A stretch of DNA of 64,000 bases from Echiichthys vipera (GCA_963691815.1 OY829650.1:34969077-35033076); one strand, 5' to 3'. Numbered from the stretch's first letter, positions 9,630 to 20,914 are shown. The notes: generated from the sequence alone by a model not told the origin. Program-made: numbers and translations.

Positions 9630-10860
9630 GGCTGGCTGTTGTGGTATCTATTTCCATCTAAGTGATAATCATTAAACTCATTAACAATTTCATCTACATT
9701 TTCAATGACTGAATTGTCATTTTTTTTACAAATTATGTTTGAAAATCATTTTTACTACAGTTCTTAATCATATTAAGCACACTCCAGGTAGTATTAATAT
9801 TATTGTTATGTTTTTGCAACAGTTGATCATAAGTCTTTTTTGCAATCTCATAATGGTCAATCTAGTTTTGTATTTTTTATACTTGTCCTCCTTTTCCTTT
9901 GATCTATGCTTGATAAATTCCCAATAGAGCCTATTTTTCCTTTTTCCAAGCTTTTCCCAAACCCTTTGTTAAACATGGTTTTCCCCTCTTTTTGGGATTC
10001 TTACAACGGACAATGTCTTTCATAAAGTGTCAAGAATGTATCTTATGCATCATATGATTCCTTAGTATCCTTTACATAAACCTCCTGCCAATCATGATCC
10101 ATCTGTTCTGCCTTAAGTGCCAAAATTGCCTCCTATTCTTACCATATTATTAGTCTGACTGTTCTTAATTTTAACTTATTCACTTCCAACACTGCAAAAA
10201 CAGGCAAATGATCACTTACACCAGTCACTAATAGACCACTTATTTTCCCTTCAGTTACAGTTATAAAAATATTATCAATGTTACACTATCCTTTGTTATT
10301 CTGCAAGGTTTTACAATTAAAGGATAGAAACTCAAGCTAAACATAGCGTTAACAAATTCTGTAGTTTTGATATGATCATTAGATTTCAGCAAATCAAGGT
10401 TGAAGTCACCACAAACCAAAATCACCTTATCATTATGTTTTTCCGAATAATTCAGAAATCTTCTTGTTAAATTGATCAATGCATGACCCTGGTGTTCTGT
10501 AATTGCAACTAATATGTTTTTTTTAATCTTTCAACCTTAATTTCAATGGATACACATTCCATCAAATTGTCAATAACAGTTTTCATATCACAGATAACCT
10601 TACATTTAAGAGCAGATATCACAAGCAGGGCAATACCCCCTCCCCTTTTATTGACCCTGTTTTGCCAAAACATTTCTTAGCCCTCTAATCCATCCGGCAC
10701 TTCTATATCATCACTCAACCAACTCTCTGAAATTGCTCTTACACTAAAATTTTGCTGAAGCTGTTGCAGGTAATCTTTAATTTGGGAGAAGTTACTGTAG
10801 AGACTCCTACTGTTAAAGTGAATAACCCTCCATTTTTAAGTTAGAATTTAACTTGTCTTC
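9630..10860 (-). pseudogene. Old LINE ORF2 fragment: endonuclease and linker
   Basis: Minus-strand translation gives an apurinic-endonuclease-type domain in fragments: NSRSLYSNFSQIKDYLQQL near 10800, GGGIALLVISALKCKVI near 10630, VILVCGDFNLDLLKS near 10400 and VTGVSDHLPVFAV near 10220. This is followed by a lysine-rich linker (YKKYKTRLTIMRLQKR near 9860). The order is correct for ORF2 of CR1/L2-group LINEs, reading from 10860 towards 9630. Several in-frame stops and frameshifts show it is inactive. RT is absent. Confidence 0.75.
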
Positions 10861-11058
10861 AGAATAATACTCACAACTTGTATTAATATTCTGGTAGAGT
10901 GGATATAAGTGGATCTCTTTTCTAATTCATAAAGTTTGTGATCTTCAATGTCAAAACACTTTAAATCTGTGAATTCACAGATTCTTATGCCAGATTTGTA
11001 ACTCAAACAATATTTCACCTTCTATTTCACAGCAACAATAAAGTAAAACATTACCGAT
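10861..11058. other. No recognised feature
   Basis: Short AT-rich spacer before the microsatellite. Confidence 0.5.
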
Positions 11059-11226
11059 TTATATATGTATGTACACATATAAATACACATATATACGTAT
11101 ATATACACTTATATATACACACACATATATATATATACATATACACATATATACACACACACATATATATATACACACACATATATTTATACACAGATTT
11201 ATATATATATATATATATACGCACAC

Positions 11227-11259
<33 letters not shown>

Positions 11260-11275
11260 TATATACACATATATG
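11059..11275. repeat. AT/AC-rich microsatellite (TATATACACA-type)
   Basis: An imperfect run of TATATA and CACACA blocks. It yields Tyr/Ile/Cys-rich ORFs on both strands that are artefacts. Confidence 0.95.
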
Positions 11276-11479
11276 TGACGGATAAACAGTAAGAGACTGG
11301 GAAACGTTAGCTGTCCTCGTGAATGCCTCAATGTCCTTGTGAATGCCTCTATGTTTAGTTTTTCATGACTATGTTAAACATAACGTTACCTATATCATAA
11401 CGTTACCTATCTGATCAGTCTTTATAGTTTTGTTTGAGTAAATGTGTCAGTCGCGTTTTGTATGCTTGTTGTTACAGTA
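11276..11479. other. Spacer with short duplications
   Basis: Contains the near-tandem repeats GTGAATGCCTC (about 11320 and 11339) and CATAACGTTACCTAT (about 11378 and 11396). No gene; possibly the distal 5' end of the adjoining L2 copy. Confidence 0.4.
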
Positions 11480-11836
11480 ACAGGAAGAGAGAGAGTAACC
11501 GCTTAAAATTTAAACATCCACTTGTTCTACTCAAGCACTCACAGCTCTCCCTCTTTCAGCCGCTTTCTCGCTAATTCCATAGTGTTAAACGTTACACGCC
11601 ATTAGCCACTTTAGCTTAGCAGTTAGCTCCACGGCTGGTGATGGCTTCCCCCGCTCTCTCTCCTTCTCTCTCTTGCTCTGAGTTTTGTATGTTTAGCTAC
11701 TCCTCTACCTCCTTTACTGATAATGGTAGATGTAATAAGTGTAGTGTATTTGTAGCACTGGAGGCGAGGCTCAGTGAGTGAGAGGCACAGCTCCGCACCA
11801 TGGAAGCTCAGTCTTGTGCTACGGTAGCTAGCCGGC
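11480..11836 (+). mobile_element. L2-type LINE, 5' UTR and start of ORF1
   Basis: It aligns with the reverse complement of the L2 5' end at about 42370-42720. Both have the CTACTCAAGCACTCACAGCT block, CACGGCTGGTGATGGCTTCC at the start codon, and an ORF1 that begins MASPALSPSLSCSE and reads through a C-F-Y-S-S region and CNKCSVFVALEARLSE. Here ORF1 starts at 11641 and has an in-frame TGA at 11779-11781. The copy is cut at about 11836, where the Penelope terminal repeat begins, suggesting Penelope inserted into it. Confidence 0.8.
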
Positions 11837-11840
11837 CACC

Positions 11841-12184
11841 TGGCCTGTGAATGTTCTCATTTGTCCTGGTCATCCTTATCCTCAAAGCAATTTCAGTCAA
11901 AAGCAACTGGACTTGGTTATTTTTCTAGGAAGACGTTTCACCTCTCATCCAAGAGGCTTCATGAGTTAATGTACGCATCGGACCAGGCTGGTACTGGTCC
12001 AACTAACTGGTGTGAGATCCAGGTATTTAACCTCTCACAAGGCTGACGATGTCACTGAAACCCTTTGTGCTCCAGGGGCCAACGGCCGTCGTTAGAGTGG
12101 CAGTTGTTGGTGGGAAGTTGGTTTCGACTTCGTTAGTGCTCTATTGAGTCTTAACGACCGTCGTCACAGGAGGCCTATTGTGAA
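11841..12184 (-). repeat. Penelope terminal repeat (pLTR), copy A
   Basis: About 340 bp that recurs as an inverted copy at 16592-16935 with high identity, including ATGTTCTCATTTGTCC, GGAAGACGTTTC, TCCAACTAACTGGTGTGAG and AACGGCCGTCGTTAGAG. In element A it lies just downstream of the GIY-YIG coding end on the minus strand, the place of a Penelope 3' terminal repeat. Confidence 0.8.
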
Positions 12185-12600
12185 CAGTTGTTCATTGAGG
12201 TTAGATTGTTGTATCTCCTGGGAGGGGATGAAAGGGCAGCATTGTAAATTGGAGATAAGTGGTGTCTCAGACCTCCTCCTCTGTTTAGCGATGGTTTCTC
12301 TACTTTTACGTAGATGGCTTCTTTTACTCCTCTTTCAAACCATCTGTCCTCTCTGTCCAAGATTTGGACTTTGTTGTCATCAAAGGAGTGGGCTTTCTCC
12401 TTGAGGTGTAAGTGGACAGCTGAGTCCAGGCCTGAGGAGTTAGCTCTCCTGTGTTGGGCCATGCGTTTATGCAGTGGTTGTTTTGTTTCTCCAATGTAGA
12501 GATCTTTGCATTGGAAGCATAAACCAGATTGCTTTTGTGGGTGTGTGGTGTTCTGTCCTTGGGATGTACTAGTCTCTGTCTGAGTGTGTTACCGGGTTTG
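12185..12600 (-). pseudogene. Penelope-like element A: GIY-YIG endonuclease C-terminus
   Basis: Minus-strand translation gives FKPGNTLRQRLVHPKD, then a frameshifted LYIGETKQPLHKRMAQHRR containing the YIG of the GIY-YIG nuclease. It continues with LKEKAHSFDDNKVQILDRE, RWFERGVKEAIYVK and LNRGGGLRHHLSPIYNA, the conserved Penelope C-terminus. In Penelope-like elements this domain nicks target DNA for priming of reverse transcription. The reading frame continues into 16066-16588 once the LINE at 12601-16060 is discounted. Frameshifts near 12500 and the insertion make it inactive. Confidence 0.85.
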
Positions 12601-15600
12601 AAATAGAATAGAATAGACTTTATTGATCCCACAGCGGGGAAATTCACGTGAGCAGTAGCTTACACACACACAGACAGCACAGACCCTTAGTTTACATAAG
12701 GTAAACAAAGATAATTAAAAATAAAATAGAAGATAAAAATAAAAAATAAGAATAGAAAATATACTATATACAATATACAACAATTTACACTATGTGTCAT
12801 AAATATGAAGTGGAAAAACTACAGTGGATGGAAATACTAAGTACAGATGTTACAAATATGCATTACAAAAGTGACTTGTGATGATGTGGAAGTGTAATTG
12901 CACATGGGTGAATTGACAAAATAAACATAACAATCATTACAACTTATTATTGTGCAGTCTGACTGCGGTCGGGATGAACGACCTGCGGAAGCGTTCTTTT
13001 TTGCATCTCGGATGCAGCAGTCTGTGGCTGAAGGAGCTGCTTAGGGCTCCCACAGTGTCATGGAGGGGGTGAGAGGTGTTGTCCATGATCGATGTTAGTT
13101 TGGATAACATCCTCCTCTCACCCACCTCCTCAATGGAATCCAGGGAACAGTCTAGGACTGAGCCAGCTCTTCTGATCAGTCTGTTTAGTCTCTTCCTGTC
13201 CCTCTCTGAGCTTCCACAGCCCCAGCAGACCACCGCATAAAAGATAGCAGACGCTACCACAGAGTCATAGAAGGTCCTCAGAAGTGCCCTGCACACTCCA
13301 AAAGACCTCAGTCGCCTCAGTAGATGGAGGCGACTCTGGCCCTTCTTGTACAGGGCGTCGGTGTTGTGGGACCAGTCCAGTTTATTATTGAGGTGAACAC
13401 CCAGGTATTTGTACTGCTCCACCTTCTCAATGTCCAAACCCTGGATGTTCACCGGTGCTGTTGTGGGAGCCTTCCTGCTGAAGTCTATCACCACCTCCTT
13501 CGTCTTGCTGGCGTTGATGAGCAGATGGTTTGCCTCACACCAGGCGACGAAGTTGGCGATGACGTCTCGATACTCCAGGTCGTCCCCCTCGGACACCCGT
13601 CCAACGACGGCTGTGTCGTCGGAGAACTTCTGGAGGTGGCAGCTGTTGGTGTTGTGGCTGAAGTCGGAGGTGTACAGTGTGAAAAGGAAGGGAGCGAGCA
13701 CCGTACCCTTCGGGGCCCCCGTGCTGCAGACTACCACATCAGACACACAGTCTCACGTACTGCGGTCTGTTGGTGAGGTAGTCGACGGTCCATGCGGCCA
13801 GGTGATGGTCGACTCCCGCCCCTTCCAGCTTCCCCCTGAGCAGCGCTGGCTGAATTGTGTTGAAAGCACTGGAGAAGTCGAAGAACATGACTCTCACAGA
13901 GCTTCCGGCACTCTCCAGATGTGTCAGGGACCTGTGCAGCAGGTAGATGACAGCGTCATCCACACCGATGCCAGGCCGGTACGCGAACTGCAGGGGGTCC
14001 ATCTCACTGTCCACAAGGTGACGCAGGTGGGAGAGTACGATCCTCTCCATGGTCTTCATCAGGTGGGAGGTGAGGGCTACTGGCCTGAAGTGGTTCGGCT
14101 CCCTGGGGTGAACAGTCTTTGGAACCGGAACCACGCACGATGTTTTCCACAGGAGTGGAACTCTCTCCAGACTGAGGCTCAGGTTGAAGATGTGCAGGAG
14201 CACACCGCTGAGCTGATCTGCACAGTCCTTAAGCAGTCTGGAGTTGATGCCGTCAGGGCCAGTAGCCTTCCTCGCCTTGGTTTTCCTCAGCTCCCTCCTT
14301 ACCTGGTCTGTTGTTATGACGAGGCTAGGGGAGGGGCTGAGGGATGGGTAAGGGGGGAGGAGGTGGGAGACTTGGAGTGAGGATGGTGTAGTTGTTGCTG
14401 TTGGAGAGGCAGTGGGATGGAATGGGGGAGCCGACCAGGACAGCTGCTGTGGAGAAGGGGGCGAGGGGGAGCATGAGGGGGAGGGAAACGTGTCGCCATC
14501 GAATCTGGTGAAGAACTGGTTCAGCTCATTCGCCCAGACCTGATCACCTGATACAGGGCCCCTCCCACTGTCCTTGGAGTGGCCAGAGATGGTTTTCAGG
14601 CCTCTCCAGACCTCCCTGGCGTTGCTCTCCTTTAGCCGCTCCTCCAGCTTCCTCTTATAGCTGTCTTTTCCTCTCCTGATCCCCTTTTTCAGCTCCTTCT
14701 GCACTCTCCTCAGCTCGTCCTTGTCCCCAGATTTGAAGACCATCTTCTTCTTGTTGAGTAGGTCCTTCAGATCTGGGGTCACCCAGGGTTTGTTGTTGGG
14801 AAAACACCGTACCCTCCTAGTAGGCACGGTGTTCTCCACGCATAAATTTAGATAGTCAGTGATGCAGGTTGTGAGACTGTCAATGTCCTCCCCGTGAGGT
14901 TCACACAACACATCCCAGTCCGTGGTGTCAAAACAGTCCCTCAGTGCCATACTAGACTCCTCAGACCAGTTCTTCACACGCCTAATGGTGGGTCGTTGTT
15001 TGTTCACCATAGGAATGTATGCAGGGGACAATTGGACCAGGTTGTGGTCGGAACGACCCAGCGGGGGGAGAGGTGATGAGCTGTATGCATCCTTTGTGTT
15101 GGCATACAATAGGTCCAATGTTCTATTGTCTCTGGTGTGACATTTCACATACTGTGTGAGGGTGGGAAGAGTGGAGGACAGGGAAGCATGGTTGAAGTCA
15201 CCAGAGATTAGCAAGAGGGACTGAGGGTGCGATGTCTGGTACCGCGATACTACAGTATGCAAGAGCTCACAGGCTGTTGCAGCATCGGCAGACGGGGGAA
15301 TGTACACAGTTATCGCGATAACATGTGAGAATTCCCTCGGCAGGTAATATGGCCGGATGCTAACAGCTAGCAGCTCAATGTCCCTACTGCAGTACCGCTC
15401 CTTCACCCTGATGTGACCCGGGTTACACCACCTATCGTTTACAAACATCGCAATGCCCCCTCCCTTCCTCTTACCAGTCTCCTTTGCTTTCCTGTCCGCC
15501 CTCACAAGCTGAAATCCGTCCAGCGCAACGTGCGTGTCCGGCGTGAGATCGTTCAGCCAAGTCTCTGTTAGGCACATGATGCTACACTCCCGATACTCCC

Positions 15601-16060
15601 GCTGCAGCCTGGTGAGCGCCGAAAGCTCCTCCATCTTGTTGGGGAGAGATCTAACGTTCCCCATGATGATTGACGGAACAGATGGTTTGTACCGTCTCTT
15701 CCTCTGTCGGCGCTTCAGTCCGGCTCTGCAGCCCCGTCTCCTCCTCTTTAATTCCGCGGGGATCTCCGGTCTTTCATCGGGGAGTATCTGCGTGTAGCGC
15801 CATGCTAACAGCTGCTCCCTGCTGATGGTAATGGAGCCCTGGTTGTACAGGTCCGCTGAAGCCGGGTTAAACAGTCCAAAACCAATAAAAAGAAAAATGC
15901 ATAGTCTTAGAAGAAGTACATCCATAGGAGTACCCCTCCGACCTAGACTAGCGGCAAAAAAGACACGAAAAACGGACAAAAACACAACAAAACACAGAAA
16001 GATGAACGGAGCTACTGCTACTGGCTGCCACACGCGCGGTGCCATCTTGCATCTTGCATC
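12601..16060 (-). mobile_element. Rex1-like LINE, nearly intact, nested in Penelope A
   Basis: The element runs from its 5' end at about 16060 to a 3' UTR at 12936-12606 ending in tandem GAATA units. AAATA stands at 12601-12605 and at 16061-16065, a plausible 5-bp target duplication, although the tail sequence overlaps it. The two flanks join in the Penelope reading frame (...HCIPVY at 16085 and FKPGNT at 12598). ORF2 occupies almost the whole length. No separate ORF1 is visible. The single obvious lesion is a frameshift at about 13742. Confidence 0.85.
12937..16045 (-). pseudogene. LINE ORF2: hydrophobic N-terminus, APE endonuclease, RT (one frameshift)
   Basis: An ORF of 768 codons (16045 to 13739) is followed by one of 269 codons (13746 to 12937). 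The N-terminus has two hydrophobic stretches (residues about 10-35 and 42-60), then a basic block (ELKRRRRGCRAGLKRRQRKR). The APE domain follows from about residue 125 (GNVRSLPNKMEEL, LTETWL, SGDFNHAS, GRSDHNLV). A linker with a Pro/Ser-rich segment precedes the RT. Domain A is FFDFSSAFNTI (Asp about 723). Past the frameshift, TGAPKGTVLAPF and KFSDDTAVVG carry the remaining catalytic Asp pair. It ends with the RRSFIPTAVRLHNN motif typical of this family. Apart from the shift the catalytic residues I can see are present, so the copy is recent. Confidence 0.88.
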
Positions 16061-16065
16061 AAATA

Positions 16066-16588
16066 AACAGGGATGCAGTGTTTGTTGAACATCCTCCTGA
16101 GTTTCTCTGATACCCCAGCCACATACGGGATGACTATGTTGTTTCTCTTGTTTTCTTTTTCTTTCTCAACCACAAGTTGTGAGGGCGCCTCTCAGGTGCT
16201 TGCGTTCTTCCCCCTGAGCCTGTGAGCTGGTGGGTACGTTATCAGCTCTATGCTGCAGTGTTCTGATAATGCCAAGCTTGTGTTCCAAAGGGTGGTGAGA
16301 GTCAAACAGTAGATATTGATCTGTGTGAGTGGGTTTTCTGTATACCCCAATGTGGAGGCTCCTGTCATTCTCCATATGGACGTCACAGTCTAAGAAAGGC
16401 AAACTATTGTCATTGACTTCTTCTCTGGTGATGTTTCTGTCCACAGAGTTTATATGTTCAGTAAAAGTTTGCACCTCTCTGGATTTGATTTTAACCCATG
16501 TGTCGTCCACATATCTGAACAAATGGCTTGGGATTACTCCTTTGAAGGAGTTCAAAGCCTTGTCCTCTACCTCCTCCATGTACAGATT
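16066..16588 (-). pseudogene. Penelope-like element A: RT C-terminal part
   Basis: Minus-strand frame 16579-16166 reads MEEVEDKALNSF, then FRYVDDTWVKI with the catalytic YVDD, then FLDCDVHMENDRSLHIGVYR and a C-terminal linker, continuing in another frame to HCIPVY at 16085. It overlaps by about 75 residues with the RT end of the plus-strand copy B. At about 16588 it abuts the terminal repeat of copy B, producing a head-to-head junction. It is 5' truncated. Confidence 0.85.
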
Positions 16589-16591
16589 TCA

Positions 16592-16935
16592 CAATAGGCC
16601 TACTGTGACTCCAACGACGGTTGTCAAGACTCAATAGAGCACTAACGAAGTTGAAACCAACTTCCCACCAACAACTGCCACTCTAACGACGGCCGTTGGC
16701 ACCTGGAGCACAAAGGGTTTCAGTAACATCGTCAGCCTTGTGAGAGGTTAAATACCTGGATCTCACACCAGTTAGTTGGACCAGTCCCAGCCTGGTCAGA
16801 TGCGTACATGAACTGATGAAGCCTCTTGGATGGGAGGCGAAACGTCTTCCTAGACAAATAACCAAGTCCAGTTGTTTTTGACTGAAATAGCTTTGAGGAT
16901 AACGATGACCTGGACAAATGAGAACATTCACAGGC
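16592..16935 (+). repeat. Penelope terminal repeat (pLTR), copy B
   Basis: An inverted copy of 11841-12184. Relative to the plus-strand coding region of copy B that follows, it lies upstream in the same sense as the 3' repeat of copy A, so it acts as the 5' terminal repeat of copy B. Confidence 0.78.
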
Positions 16936-17029
16936 TTATTGCACACCAACCGGGGTCGGCAACCCTTAAAATGGTGGGGGAACATGAAAGGTTGGCTCGG
17001 AAAATTGCAGATTACAGAAACCACCTACG

Positions 17030-18327
17030 GTTTAGTCTGAGATGCAAACAACAAAGGCTTACACCAACTAGCCTATGCTTGAATTCCACTATGTGGAGTG
17101 CATAGAGTGGAGAAAAATCATAGAAAGGGCTCAAAACCAACTCCTCGGTGAGATCTTACCCACCCAGAGAAGGAGGTCTTGGCCAAGGCATTGAACTTTG
17201 CCATGACACCAAAAGAGGTACCCGATGTGGAGTTGATTATGGCTACCGAATCGGCTATAAAGAAAAACAACCTTAATGGAACTGAGGCTAAACAGCTAAG
17301 GTTAAAAGTGTCAGCAGCGTTGTCCCAAGCTAAGGTCCCCCCATCCAACCTCACCATTGAGGAGAGAAAAGCAGCAACAGCACTGAGCAAAGACCACATC
17401 ATCCCAATCATTCCAGCAGACAAGGGTAGATGCACAGTTGTTCTCAATACAACTCATTATCAGGCAAAGATCGCTGCACTACTAAGTGACTCTAACACTT
17501 ATGAATCTCTGAAACAAGACCCTTCCAGTGGTTACAAAAAGAAGGTCATAGAGTGTCTACAGCAACTACAAAAAGAAGGAGTCATTAGCAAACCACAATA
17601 TTACAGGCTTTACCCCCAGGACTCAACCCCCTACTTATATGGACTCCCAAAAATCCATAAAGAAGGGGCCCCGCTCAGGCCCATTGTCAGAAGCATAAAC
17701 TCGGTCACTAATAACATTGCCAAGCATGTTGCCAATATTCTGGCACCACTGGTGGGCAACACCCCACGCCACATCCAAAACTCCATAGACTTTGTGAACA
17801 AAGTCCGAGACCTAAAAATGGATCCAGATGAAACCTTGGTATCCTACGACGTGACTTCCTTGTTCACCTGTATTTCAACCATGGAGGCCTTGGCCACAGT
17901 AAGAGAACGGCTCACACAGGACAACTCCTTAAACAACCGAAACAAATCTCAAACCAGACCACATTTGCCAACTTCTGGATTTGTGCCTGAATACCACATA
18001 TTTCCAGTTTAATGGCATTTTTTACAGACAGAAACACGGCTGTGCCATGGGTTCACCAATATCCCCTATTGTGGCAAATCTGTACATGGAGGATGTAGAG
18101 GACAAGGCTTTGAACTCCTTCAAAGGAGTAACCCCAAGCCATTGGTTCAGATATGTGGACGACACATGGGTTAAAATCAAATCCAAAGAGGTGCAAACTT
18201 TTACTGATCATATAAACTCTGTGGAGAGAAACATCAAGTTCACCAGAGAAGAAGTCAATGACAATAGTTTGTCTTTCTTAGACTGTGACATCCATATGGA
18301 GAATGGCAGGAGCCTCCACATTGGGGT
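17030..18327 (+). pseudogene. Penelope-like element B: N-terminus and RT
   Basis: The coding region starts around 17040 in broken frames and is open from 17179 to 18012, then shifts to 17981-18327. Visible blocks are KALNFAMTPKEVPDVELI, IIPADKGRCTVVL (the N-terminal Penelope motif), YGLPKIHKEGAPLRPIV, LVSYDVTSLFT (catalytic Asp, domain A), HGCAMGSPISPIVANLYME and FRYVDDTWVKI (YVDD). One frameshift lies at about 17985. It is cut at 18327 after SLHIGV by a SINE, and the GIY-YIG part is missing on this side. RT of this clade acts with the GIY-YIG nuclease in target-primed insertion. Confidence 0.88.
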
Positions 18328-18665
18328 AGCGGCAGTAGCTCAGTCCATAGGTGACTTGGCTGGGAACCGTAGGTTCGCTGGTTCAAGTCCCTGTGTGGAC
18401 CATGTATGGAGCGTGGACTGGTGGCTGGAGAGGTGCCAGTTCATCTCCTGGGCCCTGCCGAGCTGCTGTTGAGCAAGGCACAGAACCCCCAACTGCTCGG
18501 GGCGCTGGTCACTGGCAGCCCCCTCACTCTAACATCTCTCCTCAATTGCATGTATAGATCCTGGTTGTGCATGTGTGTATTTCGGGCCTGTGTGTGTAAC
18601 ATGTATGATAATAAGAGTGAAAATTGAATTTCCCCGTGTGGGATAAAAATAAAGTAATTCTTCTT
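18328..18665 (+). mobile_element. tRNA-derived SINE
   Basis: The 5' region has a pol III A box (TAGCTCAGTCC at 18336) and B box (GGTTCAAGTCC at 18380-18390) spaced as in a tRNA. A tRNA-unrelated body follows, then a 3' tail GGGATAAAAATAAAGTAATTC with TTCTTC repeats, of the type recognised by L2/CR1-group LINEs. It is not a functional tRNA gene: no acceptor stem closes. It interrupts Penelope B. Confidence 0.8.
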
Positions 18666-18693
18666 CTATTCTTCTTAAAAACACCATCAGTGG

Positions 18694-19205
18694 TATGACT
18701 AGCTGTATCGTAGCTGCTATTGCCGCTACTCATCATTGATCGTGTTTGTCATAATTATTATCATTTTCATATTCTATCACCTTAGATGTGCTTGTTCCTA
18801 CTATTCTGCTGTATTAACTGCCATAACATATGAGTCATATTCACATTACTATAGATATTGTTATTATTGTTACTATTGTTACTGTTACTGTTACTGTCAC
18901 TTCCACTCTGGAAGTGTGTCTGTCTTTCTGTCTTTTGTCTGTCTTTGTGTTTTTATCGTTCTCTCTCCTTTTCTTCCTCCTCAACCAGTCAACACGGATG
19001 GCCGTCCTGCCTAGAGCTGGGTCTGTCAGACGTTCCTGCCTGTTATAGGGAAGGTTTTCGTTGCCACCGTACTCTACGGGGGAATTGTTGGGTCTGTGTT
19101 AATCTTAAATAAGTCATAGAGTGTGGTCTATACCTACTCTGTAAAGTGTCCTGAGATAACTTTTGTTATGATTTGGCACTATAAATAAAATTGAATTGAA
19201 TTGAA
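18694..19205 (+). mobile_element. L2-type 3'-end element, copy 1
   Basis: About 510 bp, closely similar to 37880-38388. Both begin GTAGCTGTATCGTAGCTGCTA. Both contain GATGGCCGTCCT, GGGAAGGTTTTCGTTGCCAC, GGAATTGTTGGGTCT and GTCCTGAGATAACTTTTGTT. Both end ATAAATAAAATTGAATTGAA. This 3' end is very common in teleost genomes and is an L2/CR1-type tail. It is non-coding. Confidence 0.8.
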
Positions 19206-19539
19206 TATATGTGTATATAGAATATAATATAATAGAATAGAATAGAATAGAATTACTTTAATGATCCTAGACTGGGAAATTATTTTGTAACAGCAGTAGT
19301 GGGTCAGCAAATAAAAACTTTGTACATAACATGAATAGAACCCAAGATATACATAGTGTATATATACAGTGCACAGTGTGCTATAAACAATAAACAATAA
19401 TAATATATACAACAAAATATGCAAAATATACTATTACAATAATAATATATACAAGAAAAAACAAACAAAAAAAAAAACAGTAGAGAGACCAGAGTTCTCT
19501 GTCAGGCAGTGGTGAGAGAGTTATTATAAAAAGTGATGG

Positions 19540-20142
19540 ATTGTGGCAGGAAAGATTTCCTGAATCTGTTGCTACGACAGCGAAGCTTAAGCAGCCTTTT
19601 GGAGAAGTTGCTCCGCTGTCTGACCAGTGTGAGTTGGAGAGTGTGGAGAGGATTATCCATGATGGATCACAGTTTTTTCAGTGTCCTCCTCTCCACCACA
19701 GCCTCCAGAGTGTCCTGTTTGCAGCCAATCACAGAGCCAGCCTTCCTGATCAGTTTGTTGAGTCTGTTGGTGTCGCTGGCTCCAATGCTGCTTCCCCAAC
19801 AAACCATAGCAAAGAAAACTACACTGGCCACCACAGAATGATAAAAGATCTCCAACATCTTGCTGCACACGTTGAAGGATCTCAGCTTCCTAAGTAAGTA
19901 AAGTCTGCTCATCCCCTTCTTGTAAACAGCTTCAGTGTTAGATCTCCAGTCCAGTCTGTGGTTGATGGTAACACCCAGGTACTTGTAATCCTCCACCGCC
20001 TCCACATCCTTTCCCAGAATGCACAGATGTTGGAAAGCCGTGTTCCTCTTTTTCCTGAAATCTATCACCATCTCTCTGGTCTTGCTGATGTTCATCCGCA
20101 GGTGATTCTGTCCAGTCCACCTCACAAAGTTGTCTACCAGTG
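19540..20142 (-). pseudogene. LINE Y ORF2: RT thumb and C-terminus
   Basis: The open frame 20125-19667 starts in the RT after the catalytic centre (WTGQNHLRMNISKTREMVI). It continues with YKYLGVTINHRLDW, LYLLRKLRSFNVC and MVCWGSSIGASDTNRLN, then in another frame to the RKSFLPQSITFYNN end motif at about 19550. The LINE at 20143-20914 cuts the frame directly upstream. Confidence 0.85.
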
Positions 20143-20914
20143 TAATACTGAACGCCAGAGGAAGTCTTTTCTTCCGGTGGCCATCAAACTTTATAATTCA
20201 TCTCCCCCTGGTCAGGTAAGGAACAGTGGAGACACTGTATCCTAAGAAAATGTCACTTTGTCACTTTATATCATCACTGCACCACTTTACACAGTTGTAC
20301 TGTCACTTACTTAAGTGAGAAATGCTGCTATACTTTCCACTGTCACTTTATATCACCACTACATCACTTAATTTAGTGGTACTGTAACTTACTACTGCTA
20401 CTCTTTACCGTGGTTTACTGTAACGTATCTCTGTAAAATGCTGCTACACTGTACTTTACTGTCACGGACTGTAACTTACTTCAGCAAGAAAGGCTGCTAC
20501 ACTTCACTGTACTTTACTGTAACTGACTGTAACTTACTCCAGTAAGAAAGGCTGCTACACTCCACTGTGCCATACTGTCACTTAGTTCTGTAGGAAATGC
20601 TGTTACATTTATAACACTGTTTTCACTTATCGCTCCTTACCACTTATTTAGTTTGTACTTATTTTATTTCAGTATGCTGCTAAACTGCACGCTGCGTATT
20701 GTTGTATATTGTATATACCTACGCTCAACCATAATGTCTTTTGCACTTTGTCACGCTTAGTTAATTGTTTGATTTATTTTATGTTAGCTTATTTTATTTG
20801 ATTTATGTTTTTATGCTTATTGTTACTCTGATCCTTTCCCACCTTTGTATTGAAACTGTTGCACAATAATTTCCCTCGGGATAAATAAAGCTTCTTGAAT
20901 CTTGAATCTGAATC
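20143..20914 (+). mobile_element. 5'-truncated LINE with 17-bp target duplication
   Basis: The sequence AAAGTTGTCTACCAGTG occurs at 20126-20142 and exactly again at 20915-20931, a clear target-site duplication. The insert begins inside the last codons of a LINE ORF2 (RKSFLPVAIKLYNSS near 20160-20200). It is then all 3' UTR with a roughly 65-bp imperfect tandem repeat built on GCTGCTACACT and ACTGTAACTTACT (about 20290-20600). It ends AATAAAGCTTCTTGAATCTTGAATC. Length is 772 bp, a typical severe 5' truncation. Confidence 0.9.

Noticed and set aside
11051..11331. Tyr/Ile-rich ORFs
   Set aside because: Translations of an AT/AC microsatellite.
13324..14380. Plus-strand ORFs of 150 and 323 codons
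   Set aside because: Antisense of the LINE ORF2 at 12937-16045; no independent protein signal.
18336..18400. tRNA gene
   Set aside because: A and B boxes are present, but no cloverleaf closes with an acceptor stem, and a SINE body and tail follow. It is a tRNA-derived SINE.
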